Source: Neurospora tetrasperma FGSC 2508 (taxonomy: Eukaryota > Ascomycota > Sordariomycetes > Sordariales > Sordariaceae). From it: a stretch of 64,000 nt of DNA. The stretch lies in contig NW_009799099.1 in the NCBI RefSeq assembly GCF_000213175.1, positions 2,862,029 to 2,926,028 of the forward strand. Direction: 5' to 3'. Below are positions 49,976-62,454 of this stretch, one piece after another. Position 1 is the stretch's first letter, and each line of letters starts with the position of its first letter. Both the position numbers and the translations under genes were made by a program. The notes under the pieces were generated by a model. It was not told the origin of the DNA. It did not search any database and worked only from the letters and a program-made list of their open reading frames with translations.

Positions 49976-52574
49976 CTACGACAGTACGCCGTTGACCTGC
50001 TGCGAAAGAAAAGAAGAGAAAGTGGGAATCTGAAGAGTCTATTATAGTCGATCTGATCGGTTTGGGGGGTAATTGGGTTGACGTTTTATGACGGGTGGGA
50101 TCGTATGATACGGCGCTGCTATCAACTTGGCCGCAGGCGTCAAGCAATCAACGGCGGACAAGATCTAGATGGATAGAAAGGTGTGAGACCAATCGCGAAG
50201 CTGGGGACGTAGTGCTGTGTCTTCGTGGGTTGGCGAAGAAGGGTACGAGAGACCGGTTGTCTTTGACACCCGTATCCGAAATGGGTAGGGAAATGACGAC
50301 TAGAACGACGATCACCGCCTCGGGATCCAAGGGTCCTTTTTCAGGCTGTTGCGCAGATGCGGGAGTGGGCGTCTTTGGCAACACAGCCGATGAGTCTAGC
50401 AAGGCCGGCAAGGTTGGGTGCGAATGGTGGGAATGGCGGCGGACAGGTGGAAGGCCAGGTTCGGGTGATGTTTGAGGTTTGAGGGTATAGGCCTGGAACG
50501 TACGGTGGCGGTTTGTTCATGTACTATGTAGGGACTCGGACAATTTCGAAATCAGAAGGAAAGGTTAAAAGGGCGACCGGGATCCCAACTTTTCATCTGA
50601 ACACCCGTCCGAAAGGGAAGAACCCACGGAGCCGCTAAAGTGGCGCCAACTCCCAAGGCCAAGGCACGCTTGCTTGCTACTCTTGCCCCGGGGCGTGTCT
50701 GCTGCAAGTACTCTCATTGGAACCACATCGGTATCATTAGGTAATCCATCATGACTCGCACGTTCATCGACTGGCTCATGTTGTTCGCCTCAAGAGCTCA
50801 ACGGCCCCTTCATTGTTCTCAAATTCAACCATCTTTGTGACCTTGGATGTTACATACCTTATTATGTGGCTCCCTGCAAGAGGCCGCTTCAGGGCCTCGA
50901 ATCGGGCAAGCAAATAGTGAACTCAGCGCTCTGGTGTTGTGAGTGTGCGACTGAAAATTCAACCACCAGTCATTGCCTCACCTTGGAGAGAATCGTCCAT
51001 CAATGTCGGATAACGTCGAAAGAAAGAGGACGCTAACCTTTTCCGTTCAACCTCTCTTCGCCTCGCTTTCTCGTACGCGTGGGAGAGCCGAGGCGTGTTC
51101 GGTTCATTCTGGTCACAGTTTCGAGAGCTCTCTGGCGAAAGAAATCACCACGAAGTACGCAGTACATGATCAACCAGCAGGCCGTGTTCGCACGGCCGAA
51201 CCTGGAATGAGTGAGCGTCAGGGTCACTCACGTGCATCGCTTCCCAAGACCCGTGGAGCCGTCTCGCGCTCTGTTCTGGGGAAGGTGGACTGGCCAACTG
51301 GGTCTAAGCCAGGATCACGATGCCGTGGCGGCAGCAAAGTCGATGACATGCATTTCGTCCCAGATGAAGTCATGGCCGGGCCCAAGGCTGCCGACCATCT
51401 GATCCCCTCACATACTGTGAATAGCCTCATTCGTCGCTCCAATAAGTAACGCTGGCAAGTCCGCCTCACCAGAACTTGCGATCTAACCCGATTTGCCTTC
51501 CCTTGACCTTGAGCACAGTGCTGGAGAGGGTCGGGCTTGCCAGGCTGATTCAAGAGTATGAAGTGTTGCATTCGCTTCGCGCACCAGACTGGCCACCAAC
51601 TGCCCCGGCCAGCCGTGGCTGCAATCGGCATTCCGAGTGGAACCCTTGATGGCGGCTATCCTCGCTGTTCTGATGACGTTCCTGTCAGCATTGCAGCGCG
51701 GCCGATTGCGGACGACCCTCTTCTTATCACCATGGGTATCGTAGCATCGTGAAAGATTTCACTGGAAAAACAATACCCTCGGCAGTTTGTAGGCACTTCA
51801 AAAGCTTGGAGCGATCGAACATCATTTCCTGGTGCCGATATCGTTTTCAACTTCAAACATTTGCGCGGAGGCTTGCCAAATCTCAGCACGGCCAAGTATC
51901 GTGGCTTGAAATTTGGGGAAGTGGGGTAGTTAGGGAAAGGGACGGAGTTGAGATAACGGCGGGGATTGATGATGGCTTTCTGGTGAATCGCGGGTGAATC
52001 GCGCGGTCAGAAAGGCCTTTGCGTCATTGGAATATTCGTGTCCATGCAGCACCTACTTCTAGGATGAGCCGTGTACATAGTAAAGACGGCAAATATTCCA
52101 TTTAAGGAGCGCAAAGTGAAATCAGAGATGATGGCAACATCCATCTTATATCTGATACTCGAGACACCTCGAGAGACCGGCGGACTTCAACCGGTTGAAC
52201 TGGGTTCAAGTTGTTTCCATTGAGGATGAGGAAACTGAAATCACTCCGCAATTAACGTGATGGAGTCGCCCGCGGTGACTTTGCGGCATCTTGCACGCCG
52301 AAAGTGTGCAGAAGCCGCACAGTGTCGGGAGTGCCTCATCCCCGATCCTCTATCAAATGACCCAGTCTTTGAACTACCCGATATGGGAGAGCCTTCCAAA
52401 ACTGGAGTCGTGACAAATTCACACCGAATGTCGCAATCGCCATTCCTCCCCCTCAGATCTCGTTGTGCCCACCCTAGTTCGACACACGGTTACACACGCC
52501 TTTCCAAAGCTTCGGTTTCTGCAGTGCTTAGTTTCCCCAAATTTACCCATATAAAGCCTTTCCCCTCCCTTTTG
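49976..52574. other. Intergenic region, no gene seen
   Basis: The left end contains the unresolved 5' part of the BAG-domain gene. An open frame at 50973-51449 (+, 158 codons) has no recognisable domain and I do not call it. Nothing else is supported up to the glutaredoxin promoter. Confidence 0.45.
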
Positions 52575-52591
52575 TATATATATATCTATAT
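52575..52591 (+). promoter_or_regulatory. TATA-like element upstream of the glutaredoxin gene
   Basis: A TATATATATATCTATAT run lies about 35-50 bases before the first glutaredoxin ATG. If it acts as a TATA box, transcription would begin only a short distance before that ATG. Its activity is inferred from position and sequence. Confidence 0.45.
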
Positions 52592-52624
52592 CGCTCTCTT
52601 GGACCTCCACCTCGCGCAATCTCT

Positions 52625-53321
52625 ATGTCCTTCATCTTCCGCCGCTTCTTCTCCAGCACCACATCAACCATGTCCGACGCCGCTACTCAGAAGGCTAAGC
52701 AGCTGATCAACGACAACGCTGTCGGTATGTGACAACTCTACGTTCAACTGTTTCCCGCGTTCCCCTGCGCACTGGCATATGATGTCGCGCGAAGCCATCA
52801 GCTACATCGGCACGGGCCGCTACACGTGCGAATTTTGTGCGCGAGTCCGACGGTCTGGTGCATGCACCGCTCGCTCTAGAACCCTTATCGTGTATCTCTT
52901 GCGGAGGCTCGCTATTTCGATCTTCGCTCTCGCCTGTATCAATGAACTTGGAAACTGGCTTTCGCTCTTCCATGCAGTTAATTGCAGATAATCTGTTGCG
53001 AGTCGCGTGCGGCAACCCATTGCTAACGATTCATCGTCGCAAACAGTTGTTTTCAGCAAGTCCTATTGCCCCTACTGCTCCAACACCAAGCAAATCCTCG
53101 ACGGCCTCAATGCCAAGTACGCTACCTACGAGCTCAACCAGGAAAGCGATGGCTCCGATGTCCAGGACGCTCTTCTCAAGTTGACCGGCCAGCGCACTGT
53201 CCCGAACATCTTCATTGGCAAGCAGCACATTGGCGGTAACTCCGATCTCGAGGCTGTTGTCAAGAACGGCAAGAACGGCAAGAAGATCCAAGAGCTCCTC
53301 CAAGAGGCGGGCGCTCTGTAA
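52625..53321 (+). CDS. grx1: Dithiol glutaredoxin, dual-start (mitochondrial and cytosolic forms likely)
   Basis: Two exons: 52625-52724 and 53047-53321, with a 322-nt intron. From the first ATG the product is 124 aa. It begins MSFIFRRFFSSTTST, a basic, Ser/Thr-rich presequence. From a second in-frame ATG at 52670 the product is 109 aa, starting MSDAATQKAKQL. The redox site CPYC is at 41-44 of the long form, followed by RTVPNIF (cis-Pro loop) and IGGNSDLEA (glutathione-binding). This is the class I glutaredoxin fold that reduces disulfides and mixed glutathione disulfides. The first ATG has a poor -3 base (T) and the second a good one (A), favouring leaky scanning, as known for yeast Grx2. 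The stop TAA overlaps a GTAAGT string, but the conserved C-terminus ends there. Confidence 0.93.
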
Positions 53322-53765
53322 GTCGCTCTCCGCAAGACACGTTAGAAACAACCTCGGTGTTCTCGAAGGACACAACTGTCTGGGTTGAAAGAAACCTCTA
53401 CAGGGAGAACCGTCGGCAAAGGGGAAAAGCGCTCGAGAGGCTCAAATGGTGGGAGACATCACGAGAGCCCCGTGGTGTGCGTGGCGCCATGGGCCTCTAC
53501 TTCTGCTAGTAGTTTTTGTAAATGCGGGATGGGATACCCAGGGATCTATGAAAGGGTGGCTATTCGTCTGAAGCGGTTTTGCGAAAATAAAGGCATTGGA
53601 ATACCCCAACATCATGGTCATACGTGTGCGCAAAGCTTGGAATCGTGATCATCGATATGAGTGCAAAAACGCGCCTGATGCATTTCTGCTTACATCCAAC
53701 CCAATCCTGGGCTAAGAAGGCTTGTAAATCTCCCCAATCGATGGGCTTCTTACTATTCGTATTGT
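53322..53765. other. Intergenic region between convergent genes
   Basis: These 444 bases hold the facing 3' ends of the glutaredoxin and AIM18-like genes. No gene is seen. Confidence 0.55.
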
Positions 53766-54935
53766 CTATACCACCTGAGCCGCGATGGTTCCAACCGGCC
53801 TCTCCACAAACTCCATGATGCCCTCAACTATGCTCTTTCTCGCCGGCTCGCTGGCAACCTTCTTACCAGCCAAGTAGTTCAGCCACAGAGCACGTGAGAC
53901 ACGCTCGTCATCAACGGTGCCAACCAACTGTCTCCCTGCCGGCCTCCCTTCCTTCTTGTTGCCGCCATCGTCATACACAACGCTCAACTTACCCTCTCCG
54001 TCGCGGATTAACAGAAGTTCTTGCTTTGCCGGAACCTTTCCGCGGTTGAAAATCTGCCTGAAGTCTTTCATCGCCTCGCCAAATTGCTCGTCCCCAACCT
54101 TACCAGCCCTGGCCTGGATAGCACGCACGAAGCCATCCCTCAAGTGGTGGAAGTCGGTGTCGCGCACGGGAATCACACGGAAGACGGACCGCGCAGGGAT
54201 TCCGTTCGCCAGCAGGCCGTCCCAGATTTCTTCACCCTTGGCGGGGTCAAGCAGATCGGTGCGCAGCTGGTCGCGCTCGCCGGCTACGAGCGTTGTGGCA
54301 ATCGGGTTGACCTTCTTGGTCAGCGCCGACTGCAGCGAGGCCACGTCGGCGGTGGCGACGTAGTAACCCACCACGTAGACCTGGATGCCGATGAAGGTGA
54401 CGGTGCGCAGACCGAAGCCCACGAGGGTGTACTCGGTCTGGTCGGGGCCGGTGATTGTCGGGGCCAAGCCCGAGGCGGAGGGGCCGGGGGCGATGGCCCC
54501 CTCAAAGCTACCGAGCTCGAGCGTACGCGGGAAAGTTGGGACGGTGCTGTTGCCGGTTGGTACGAGTTCGTGGCCTTTTTCGTCGCGCATGACTACTTTG
54601 CGCTCGGCGGCGTTGGTGCCGGCGAGAGGGTCGGTCGAAGGCAGGCTGGAGTCGGCGTGGACGGGTTTCTTGAGCTCGAGCTTGATGAGGTAGCCGACGT
54701 AGATCATGGAGCTGACGCTACAGAAAAGCCCCGTCCAGAGGAAGGCGCGGCGGTTGCGGGCATACTTGAGTTGTTGCTCCGAGAGCTTGTTGACGTCGAG
54801 GCGGTTGAGGTGCTCATTGGGTTGGCTTCGCGGAGGGCTCAGGAAGGTTCGGCGCGAAGCTGGAGTTCGTGTTGCGGCTTTGGCCGCGGATCCAAAGGAC
54901 CTGGGCAGTTGCTTGAAGGTCGACTGGCGAAGCAT
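53766..54935 (-). CDS. aim18: AIM18-like mitochondrial protein with chalcone-isomerase fold
   Basis: A single exon of 389 aa from the ATG at 54935 (MLRQSTFKQLPRSF). The first 40 residues are rich in Arg/Ser/Ala and free of acids, a mitochondrial presequence. A membrane segment follows at about 65-85 (FLWTGLFCSVSSMIYVGYLI). The remainder is a chalcone-isomerase-like domain: EYTLVGFGLRTVTFIGIQVYVVGYYV, then LRDGFVRAIQARAG and a C-terminal ALWLNYLAGKKVASEPARKS. Yeast Aim18 and Aim46 have this layout and bind heme; the chemistry in fungi is not known, and true flavonoid isomerase activity is not expected. The gene faces the glutaredoxin gene tail to tail. Confidence 0.92.
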   Translation of the reverse strand: MLRQSTFKQLPRSFGSAAKAATRTPASRRTFLSPPRSQPNEHLNRLDVNKLSEQQLKYARNRRAFLWTGLFCSVSSMIYVGYLIKLELKKPVHADSSLPSTDPLAGTNAAERKVVMRDEKGHELVPTGNSTVPTFPRTLELGSFEGAIAPGPSASGLAPTITGPDQTEYTLVGFGLRTVTFIGIQVYVVGYYVATADVASLQSALTKKVNPIATTLVAGERDQLRTDLLDPAKGEEIWDGLLANGIPARSVFRVIPVRDTDFHHLRDGFVRAIQARAGKVGDEQFGEAMKDFRQIFNRGKVPAKQELLLIRDGEGKLSVVYDDGGNKKEGRPAGRQLVGTVDDERVSRALWLNYLAGKKVASEPARKSIVEGIMEFVERPVGTIAAQVV

Positions 54936-57900
54936 GACTGTCGTGGACTGTTGCAAGCTTTAGAGCTGTTCTGTGCAATTAAAGATCAGTTGAGTAACTT
55001 GACTGGTTAACCTCATGTCCAAGCTTTGCACATCGATCTTGTGCAATTCCTGAAGACCTTGTCCTAGTCGCTTGGGTCTAGAAGCTTTGAGGTTGGTGAT
55101 ACTGACTCTAGCTCCGTAACCAGAAGACGAGATTGACATGGCTTTGCTAGGTAGCTTGAGCTTCGCAGTGGCCAGCGGTGGGCACTCTATTCGAGTTCAG
55201 AGGCTTAACAGTAAATCTCTGGATCGCCTCGAGTTGTCGGTAAAAGTGGCCGCAGTTGTTACTCATTGTTAAGAGCACTAGCAATTCGATGAACCAAATC
55301 GGTATCGCAGGATGATAATGAATGCAACCTCTGAGCATCCCGTCGTCAAAAGTGAAGTTGCCGATGGCCTTCCTGACTGCCCTACAAACCACAAGAATCC
55401 CACTGTTCCATTAAAAGTATTCTGCGTGCTGCTTGTACACTACTGTACATGGTAAGCTGCCTCGACCGATATCGACCATCTAAGATACCCCCCACCCCCG
55501 CGGCGCGATTCCGATGATGCATATTATTTAGTGTATTTATTATGACCGGCGGGAGTGGTCCTCGAGGTTCCAGGGAAGTGGATTCGGATGCAAAAACCAT
55601 ACTATGCCCTGGTGGTGAATGGTCATCGAAGGAATACTATGTACTCGTCAGGAGCAAGCCTCCGCTTCCATGCTCCTTGCCTGTGCTTTTGCCTTTCCAT
55701 CAGGACTATTTACCTGCTCTTGATGGCCGATTTGCAGACAAGTCTTCCCAGTCTCCTCCGAGTTCAGCTTCATGGTCCATGTATAGGTTATAGTGTCTAT
55801 CTCCCCCCTCTTCCCTGAGAAAAAAGGAAGAATTGGAGAATAAAGGTGCAATTAAATCAATAGCAAAGAAATAAGAACAATATATACCAAAAAAAACAAG
55901 TTTCTCCTTCCATCTCTTCCCTTTTCTCCTCTTTTGCTCCCATCATCAGTCCTTTTGACAATACCCCCCCTATCTGAGGTATGAGGTCGCCCTCCCATTG
56001 GTGATACGGTTCGGACATCCTAAGGTGGGACGAGCTGAAGTGACAAAACCAGGCTCTCCAGGGTCCGTCGCGGGGTTATGGAGAGTAGTCTAATGTAGAG
56101 AGAGGTAGGTATGCGAACAAAGCGCAGGCCTTACCATGAACTGACCCCAAGTTCTAAAGTATCGGCAGAGGGTCGAGATTCGCACATCATTTACACTATT
56201 GAATATCGGCTGGCCAGCGACCGTCGGGCTCTAAGCGCCATGCAGAGCGTCATGGGCGAATAACCGTTGCACATCTGATCAGTCTCGTTCTCGAGCGACC
56301 TTAATACAACCTCAATGTGCAGCATGGTTTTGGGAAGGCTCTGCTACTGTCGGGCTCATTATCTTCCCTTGCGTTTTGAAGCCTAAACAAAGATGTCGAA
56401 ATGGCAGTTGGCACGCTCAGTCTCGACTCCAAACGACAATCCTAGAGATATCTACCTAGTAATGCCACTATCCCGACCCTGTTTTTCCGATGTTGACAAA
56501 CGACATCCAAACTCCAGACTCTAGGCCGAAAATTGCTGGGTCTCGGATGGGACGGACAATCGCTCGCTAGCTGAACCTTGCTGGCCACCGTATAGCCATC
56601 GCCCTATGATGATTAGAGGAGGAAATTGGCTTGCCTTTGCTGACACTATCCGAATTGTCCACTCCTCCTAGTACCTGTTGTGATGGTTTATGTCACAGAG
56701 TTGCACCAGCTGATGGCTCTCGAGATCTGTGTTGTTGCATCAACAAGAGGGGTCTACACACATTGTATGTCATGAGGCTGCAGGACAGTCACCAGACTTT
56801 GTCAAGTCCGGACCTGGAAACTCTGGAGTTTTGGAGTCTCCCGTATGTCTCGATGTGTCGGTGCGCAGTGATCACGACTAGTGTTTGCCTGCTTTCCTAC
56901 CGTCACGGCTCTTCCCAACCTAGCCAATAGCATGGGAATGATAATTCGTGGGATACTACTACGGGCACTAGCTGTATGAGAGCAAATGGAGACATGCATG
57001 GAAACTCCCGTCGAGAACGTGGATGCAAAGGGACAATGACTACATACAGTACAGGTACCTATACAGCCGCCGACGGACAGCCCGCTGCGTCTACACCACG
57101 CTAGATAGCGACAGGACTGGCGTGTAACGGGACCTCCACTGCCCATCCCCTGAATACCTAGGTAGGTAGTACATAACTGCTACAATGGCGTAACCTGCAT
57201 GGCATCTGGCTCTCGATATCGGGCAGTAGCGGCCCGCCATACTTGCCTACCAACTGGCGATCAAACGGGGCCAGCCATAATTCGTAGTCTAGAGATATGT
57301 TAGGAATTTCCAAGAAAGAACAGGGCGCGATCAAATCCTCCAGGAAGAATACGAACCTCAGCAAGACGAGCTGGATCGGAGGTTTACGCCCGACCGTTGA
57401 GAGCGGCAGTGACCCGAGAGCGTGACCGGGAAATGGATGCTAGGTGCCTGCTTCAGTGCCGCTCACTGACGCTGCAGCTTTTCCCCACTCGTCCTGTTGC
57501 CCTGTCTCGCCTTGTGCCAGCCAGGTTTCGCCCATTCCCTTTCCATCCGCATTTAAGCACTCCGTCCAAACCTACGTACTAGGTAGGTAGGTACCTCTAG
57601 TGAAGGCCCTGCACAGTCAGTGCAGCTACCAGTGCCGCTGTCGGTTTCCCGCTACCAACAATAAACCCCGGGCATCTTCTCTTGCTCAACCGGGCATCCT
57701 CTTCAAGCAAGCGAGCCCCATTAACCTTGCAACACAAATCGCCATCATCGACAATTCTTCGTCCTTTCCCCCGACAACAACTTTCCATTCTTTGTACAAG
57801 TATACAATAAATATCTAGCACGCTTGAAAGACAAGAGGCGCCAGTGCTACCAACCCGTCGGCACCCTATCTCGGCGGCTTCTTGACCAACTTGAACCGAA

Positions 57901-58199
57901 CCTCCACCCTTCGCTCACGCCGCCCCGACTTCCCTCCCGTCTTTCTGAGGACCATCTCGTCACTCCTAGTCTTCCACCGTCTACCTGCCAATAAGCAGAG
58001 GCTCCCTTGACCTGGCATTTGATCAACCTGCAGCCTTGGTCCCCCTAGCACCTTCAACCCACCCCGACGAGCAATCAACCGATCCTCGCGCTTACTTAGT
58101 CATCCATCGCCTTGCCTCTTGTCGCGCTCCTCCCGACAACTTGCTCGACGACTCTACACATCTCTCTTCGCTTGCCACCAGACTGGCACGACTTTTATC
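54936..58199. other. Intergenic region plus GRR1 5' leader
   Basis: No gene is supported between the AIM18-like start and the F-box gene. AGGT tetramer repeats occur near 57162-57170 and 57582-57592. The last 400 bases before 58200 contain no ATG on the plus strand and are pyrimidine-rich, consistent with a long 5' leader of the F-box gene. Confidence 0.5.
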
Positions 58200-60821
58200 A
58201 TGAGGCTACGTGCTTCTCTCGACATAATCGCCGACGACCGGAGAACACCGATGGCCCACGGGGACGCGGCTCCCGAAGCCCACTCGGAGGCCGCCCAACA
58301 GCAGGCTCAAGACGATTCACGATCAACTTCGTCGTCGAGCACCCCTCCGCCCGTCGACAATGAAGAATCCGACTTCTTTCTCGCTGCGAACGACTCCCAG
58401 TCGTCGCTAGGCGTTCCCAACATCGAGAACATGCAAGTCGCCGATGAGGAATGCCGTGTAGCGCCTATTAATCGCTTGCCCAACGAACTACTCATTGCCA
58501 TCTTCGTCAAACTCACAACCTCCTCAGATATTCTCCATGTCATGCTGACGTGCAAGTCATGGGCTCGGAATGCAGTGGAAATTCTGTGGCACCGTCCAGC
58601 TTGCTCATCCTGGGAACGACACACGATCATCTGCCAAACTCTCAGTGCGCCACGACCGTACTTCGCCTACCGACATTTCATTAGGCGTCTCAATTTGTCA
58701 GCCCTCGCTCCCGAACTCAACGATGGCAGTGTCGAGTCTTTGGAGATGTGCAGTCGTGTCGAGCGACTGACCATGACTGGTTGTAAACGCATCACGGATG
58801 CTGGTCTCCTCAAATTGCTACGGAACAACACTGGCCTCCTGGCTCTCGACATTTCTGGCATGGAAGACATCACGGAAAATTCTATCAACGCTGTGGCGGA
58901 AAAGTGCTCTAGACTACAGGGCCTCAATATCTCCAACTGCACTAAGATCTCAGTCGCGAGTCTGGTGCAGCTGGCGCAGAGCTGCAGATTTATCAAGAGG
59001 GTAAGTTCTTTCCACTACATCGCCCAGTGAACGGGGTAGCTTTGCCTTTGGTGGTGAGAATCTGGGTATGAAAGCAAACGCTGACGTCTTTTGTCCATGC
59101 AGTTGAAATTGAACGAGTGTGCTCAGGTGACTGACGAGGCCGTCATCGCATTTGCTGAGAATTGCCCCAACATCCTCGAGATCGATCTTCACCAATGCCG
59201 CCTAATTGGGAACGATCCGGTTACGGCGCTCATGTCTAAAGGCAAAGCTCTTCGAGAGCTCCGCCTTGCGAGTTGCGATTTGATTGACGACTCTGCATTC
59301 CTTTCCTTACCTCCAAACAAGACCTACGAGCAACTCCGAATCCTAGACCTGACGTCTTGCTCCAGACTGACGGACCGAGCTGTTGAGAAGATCATTGATG
59401 TAGCTCCTCGCCTGCGCAACCTCGTGCTCGCGAAGTGTCGTAACATCACAGATGCGGCTGTGTTCGCTATCGCCAGGCTGGGCAAGAATCTGCACTATGT
59501 CCATCTGGGCCATTGCGGAAACATCACAGATGAAGCTGTCAAACGTCTGGTTCAATGTTGTAACCGGATTCGATACATCGACCTTGGTTGCTGCGTTCAT
59601 TTGACAGATGACTCTGTCGTGAGACTTGCTACTTTGCCCAAGCTTAAGCGCATTGGTTTGGTCAAATGTTCAAATATCACAGATGAGAGTGTCTACGCTC
59701 TTGCTAGGGCGAATCAACGCCGGCCTCGCAGAGATGCTGACGGTAATCTTGTTCCCGGGGACTGTTACAACAATATGCACCACAGCAGCCTTGAGAGGGT
59801 TCATTTGAGCTATTGCACCAACCTGACATTGAGGGTAAGTGAAATCGTGAATTATCCACCTCGGTTGTGATCCTAACATTGTCCCTTAGAGTGTCCTAAG
59901 ACTTCTGAACGCATGCCCTCGTCTCACTCACCTGAGTGTTACGGGTGTCCAAGCGTTCCTGCGGGAGGATTTGGAGAGTTTCTGCCGTGAGGCACCAGCT
60001 GGTATGCTGATAATCCCTCCCAAGCGATTCACCATAAAGTTCAAGGGCTAACGAAACCTACAGAGTTCACCGAACATCAGAGAGCTGTTTTCTGCGTCTT
60101 TTCCGGCCAGGGGGTGACGAATCTTCGGCGCTACCTCAACAGCGAGCACAATCTGACAGAGATCGCTCGTGGTGCAAGACCAATCGACGAAGGAGTGCCG
60201 AACCGAGCCGGCCCCGTTTTCCCAGGAACAGCAGTCAACCCCATGCAGGTCACTCCACCTGGTCACCATGGCGCAGCAGCTGCGTTCATTGACGATGGCG
60301 AGCCTGATGCGGTAGACGACGATGATGGCTTGGAAGATGGGAGCGAGATGGTAATTGACACGCAGCCAATGCTGCATAATCACCATGCGGTTATGGGCGG
60401 TACTGCGTTCCCTATACAGGGCGTGGCATCCACAGAACAGCTGCTGCCGCCGCCACCACCTGCGATACAGCCACAGCAGCACCTCGTTACGAACCCCTTC
60501 CACTTTGTTCCTGGCCAGCCATTTGCCATACCACCTCATGGCCTTCAGTTTTATGAGGCGGTGCGGGCGACAGAATCCGGTGCCGTTTCTGGGACCCCTA
60601 CGCATGTTCCGTTAGTTGGTCAAGCGACGGGGCTGGAATCAACAATCGCTGAAGGCAGCCATCATTCAGGAGTTGCCAGGCACTCACCAGGCACAGCAAC
60701 ATCTCAAAACCCAGATGCATCGCAGGCCCTCCCCCCAAACCCGATGGGAAATATCGAGCTGGCGATACTCACAGGCAACCGAAATTCTGATGTGAGTGGC
60801 AGTGGAGGGGCGTCCGTATAG
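58200..60821 (+). CDS. grr1: SCF ubiquitin ligase F-box/LRR protein GRR1
   Basis: Four exons: 58200-59000, 59103-59834, 59890-60001, 60064-60821; product 800 aa. The ATG at 58200 is the first in a long ATG-free leader and has A at -3. An acidic/Ser-rich N-terminus precedes the F-box (about 90-130, INRLPNELLIAIFVKL ... LTCKSWARNAVEILW). At least eleven leucine-rich repeats of the cysteine-containing type follow (about 165-520), with repeats of the form LxLxxCxxITDxxV. The C-terminal 240 residues are Gly/Pro/Asn/His-rich and probably disordered. Orthologues (yeast Grr1, Aspergillus GrrA) recruit phosphorylated substrates to the SCF ligase, linking nutrients, cell cycle and, in Aspergillus, ascospore formation. 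Substrates here are unknown. Confidence 0.95.
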
Positions 60822-62454
60822 CGCGCGTTGCGGTTTTACTTTGAGCAATAATGCCACGGCTTCTTGCTAGTTCGCAATGGATGAGTGGGAGTGGATGGAA
60901 ATACGGTTTTACTTCTGGTGGTTCGTGGGATACATAAAAATTTGACTGGAATACTTCGCAGGCTGTAGCGGGGCGTTTCAATGACTTTATGATTATCGCT
61001 GTGTGCTCATCGAAGATGCCGAGTGGCTCGTCTTCTTATACCGGGAGTTGCGGCTTTTCGAAGACCTAAGAGGTTACCCATTACATTAGGCTAGAAGATT
61101 GTTATTTATGCCTTTGCCTTCATCCGTATCTGCTTTTATTTCGACTTTGATATTTCTTCAATTGGCCTCCGGTACGCGATGAGCACCAATGGGGGGTCAT
61201 CCACCAACGATAGAAGAACGTGTGCGACAGCGCGCAACAGGATGGCTCGTGCAGGACAAATTTGATGACAATCGAGTTCAGATTTTGACTCTGCACCCGG
61301 CGAAAGGCTGGGCGGCTTTCAGCTAAGAAACCATGAGAAAAATGGGTTGATCAGATACCACAAATACTACAGAACTGTATAGACTTCATAGGCGCTGTCG
61401 TAGAGCATTTGATACAATAGATTTCGTTGATTTGCGTGCTACTTTGGCTGAGCTTGGTGTTGTTCTGGGCGGTGGACTCGGGTGTCATCGATCTTGTCCG
61501 GGGCAAGGATGTGTACGACAAGAAACGGATACAGAAGAGAGGAATAAATGGAGGTCTGATATATATTTTAACCCCTGGTTCCTGGAGCGTTGAAGACCAA
61601 GGGAAGCGTACCCGGGACTGACAGGCGATGTGGATACTGACATCAACTAGCTCAAAACTCTGAAGATCTAGACGCTCTCAGACTCTACTCAAAATAGCCA
61701 ATGACGATAACCCTTTTGCAGCACTTGCGGGGATCGAGGGAGCAATCAAGGAAATGCGCGATGTCATGAAATCGAATATACCCATGGATTTTTCACATGC
61801 ATTGCAGGAAGCAGAATCCGGGGTTTGACTCTGGGGAAGATCGGCCTGGAGAGTCAATGGAGAAGAGGCTTAGGAAGGTTACTTTTAAGGCGAGCTGGAC
61901 ATCATCATATGATTGATACCTACATAGTCCGATTATCTACCTAGGCATCTCGTGCCGACTTCCGAGGGTTCAGATATCCTGTGAAGGTTGGAGCGTTGTC
62001 TCGTTGTCGGCAAAGTCACATCACATCGAAACGTTAGATCTCATTGCGGCAACGGACTGAACTCCGGCAGATAACCTGGGTCGGCATACCTATGTGCAGC
62101 TCTAGAAACACTGTAATCATGTTGATGTTGGTATCTTGGTATAAAGCTGAGCTGTCATCCTTCAAGAGCATATCCGAAGCAGAGCTTACTGAAAGGCACG
62201 GGAACTCTAACGGTTGCTGAGAAGGACCAGAGCAGAGGGAATCGGATATTCAATTAACCGAGCACTGACAAAAGATAAGTCAGAATACCCCATGCCATCA
62301 ATAGAAATCTCGCAGTGGACATCGCAGATCTTGCATTAACAAGTGGATCTAATATGCACATGGGTCAGGGGACATGTCCGGGTTTGGAAGCCAACAAGAA
62401 GAAAAAAAAAACGCAAAGAGAGCGAGAGAGAAAAAAAAAGACAAAAAGAGAATT
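60822..62454. other. Intergenic region with one small unrecognised open frame
   Basis: The left part is the GRR1 3' flank. A frame open from 61664 to 61828 (+) encodes a coding-looking peptide (NPFAALAGIEGAIKEMRD) with no start codon near its left end; I do not recognise it and treat it as a possible relic. A-rich, GA-rich sequence lies at 62398-62450. Confidence 0.4.

Noticed and set aside
50973-51449. 158-codon plus-strand frame
   Set aside because: Random-looking composition and no similarity that I recognise.
54021-55010. Plus-strand open frame (329 codons) opposite the AIM18-like gene
   Set aside because: Antisense shadow; Glu/Gly/Val-rich with no domain, while the minus strand encodes a recognisable protein.
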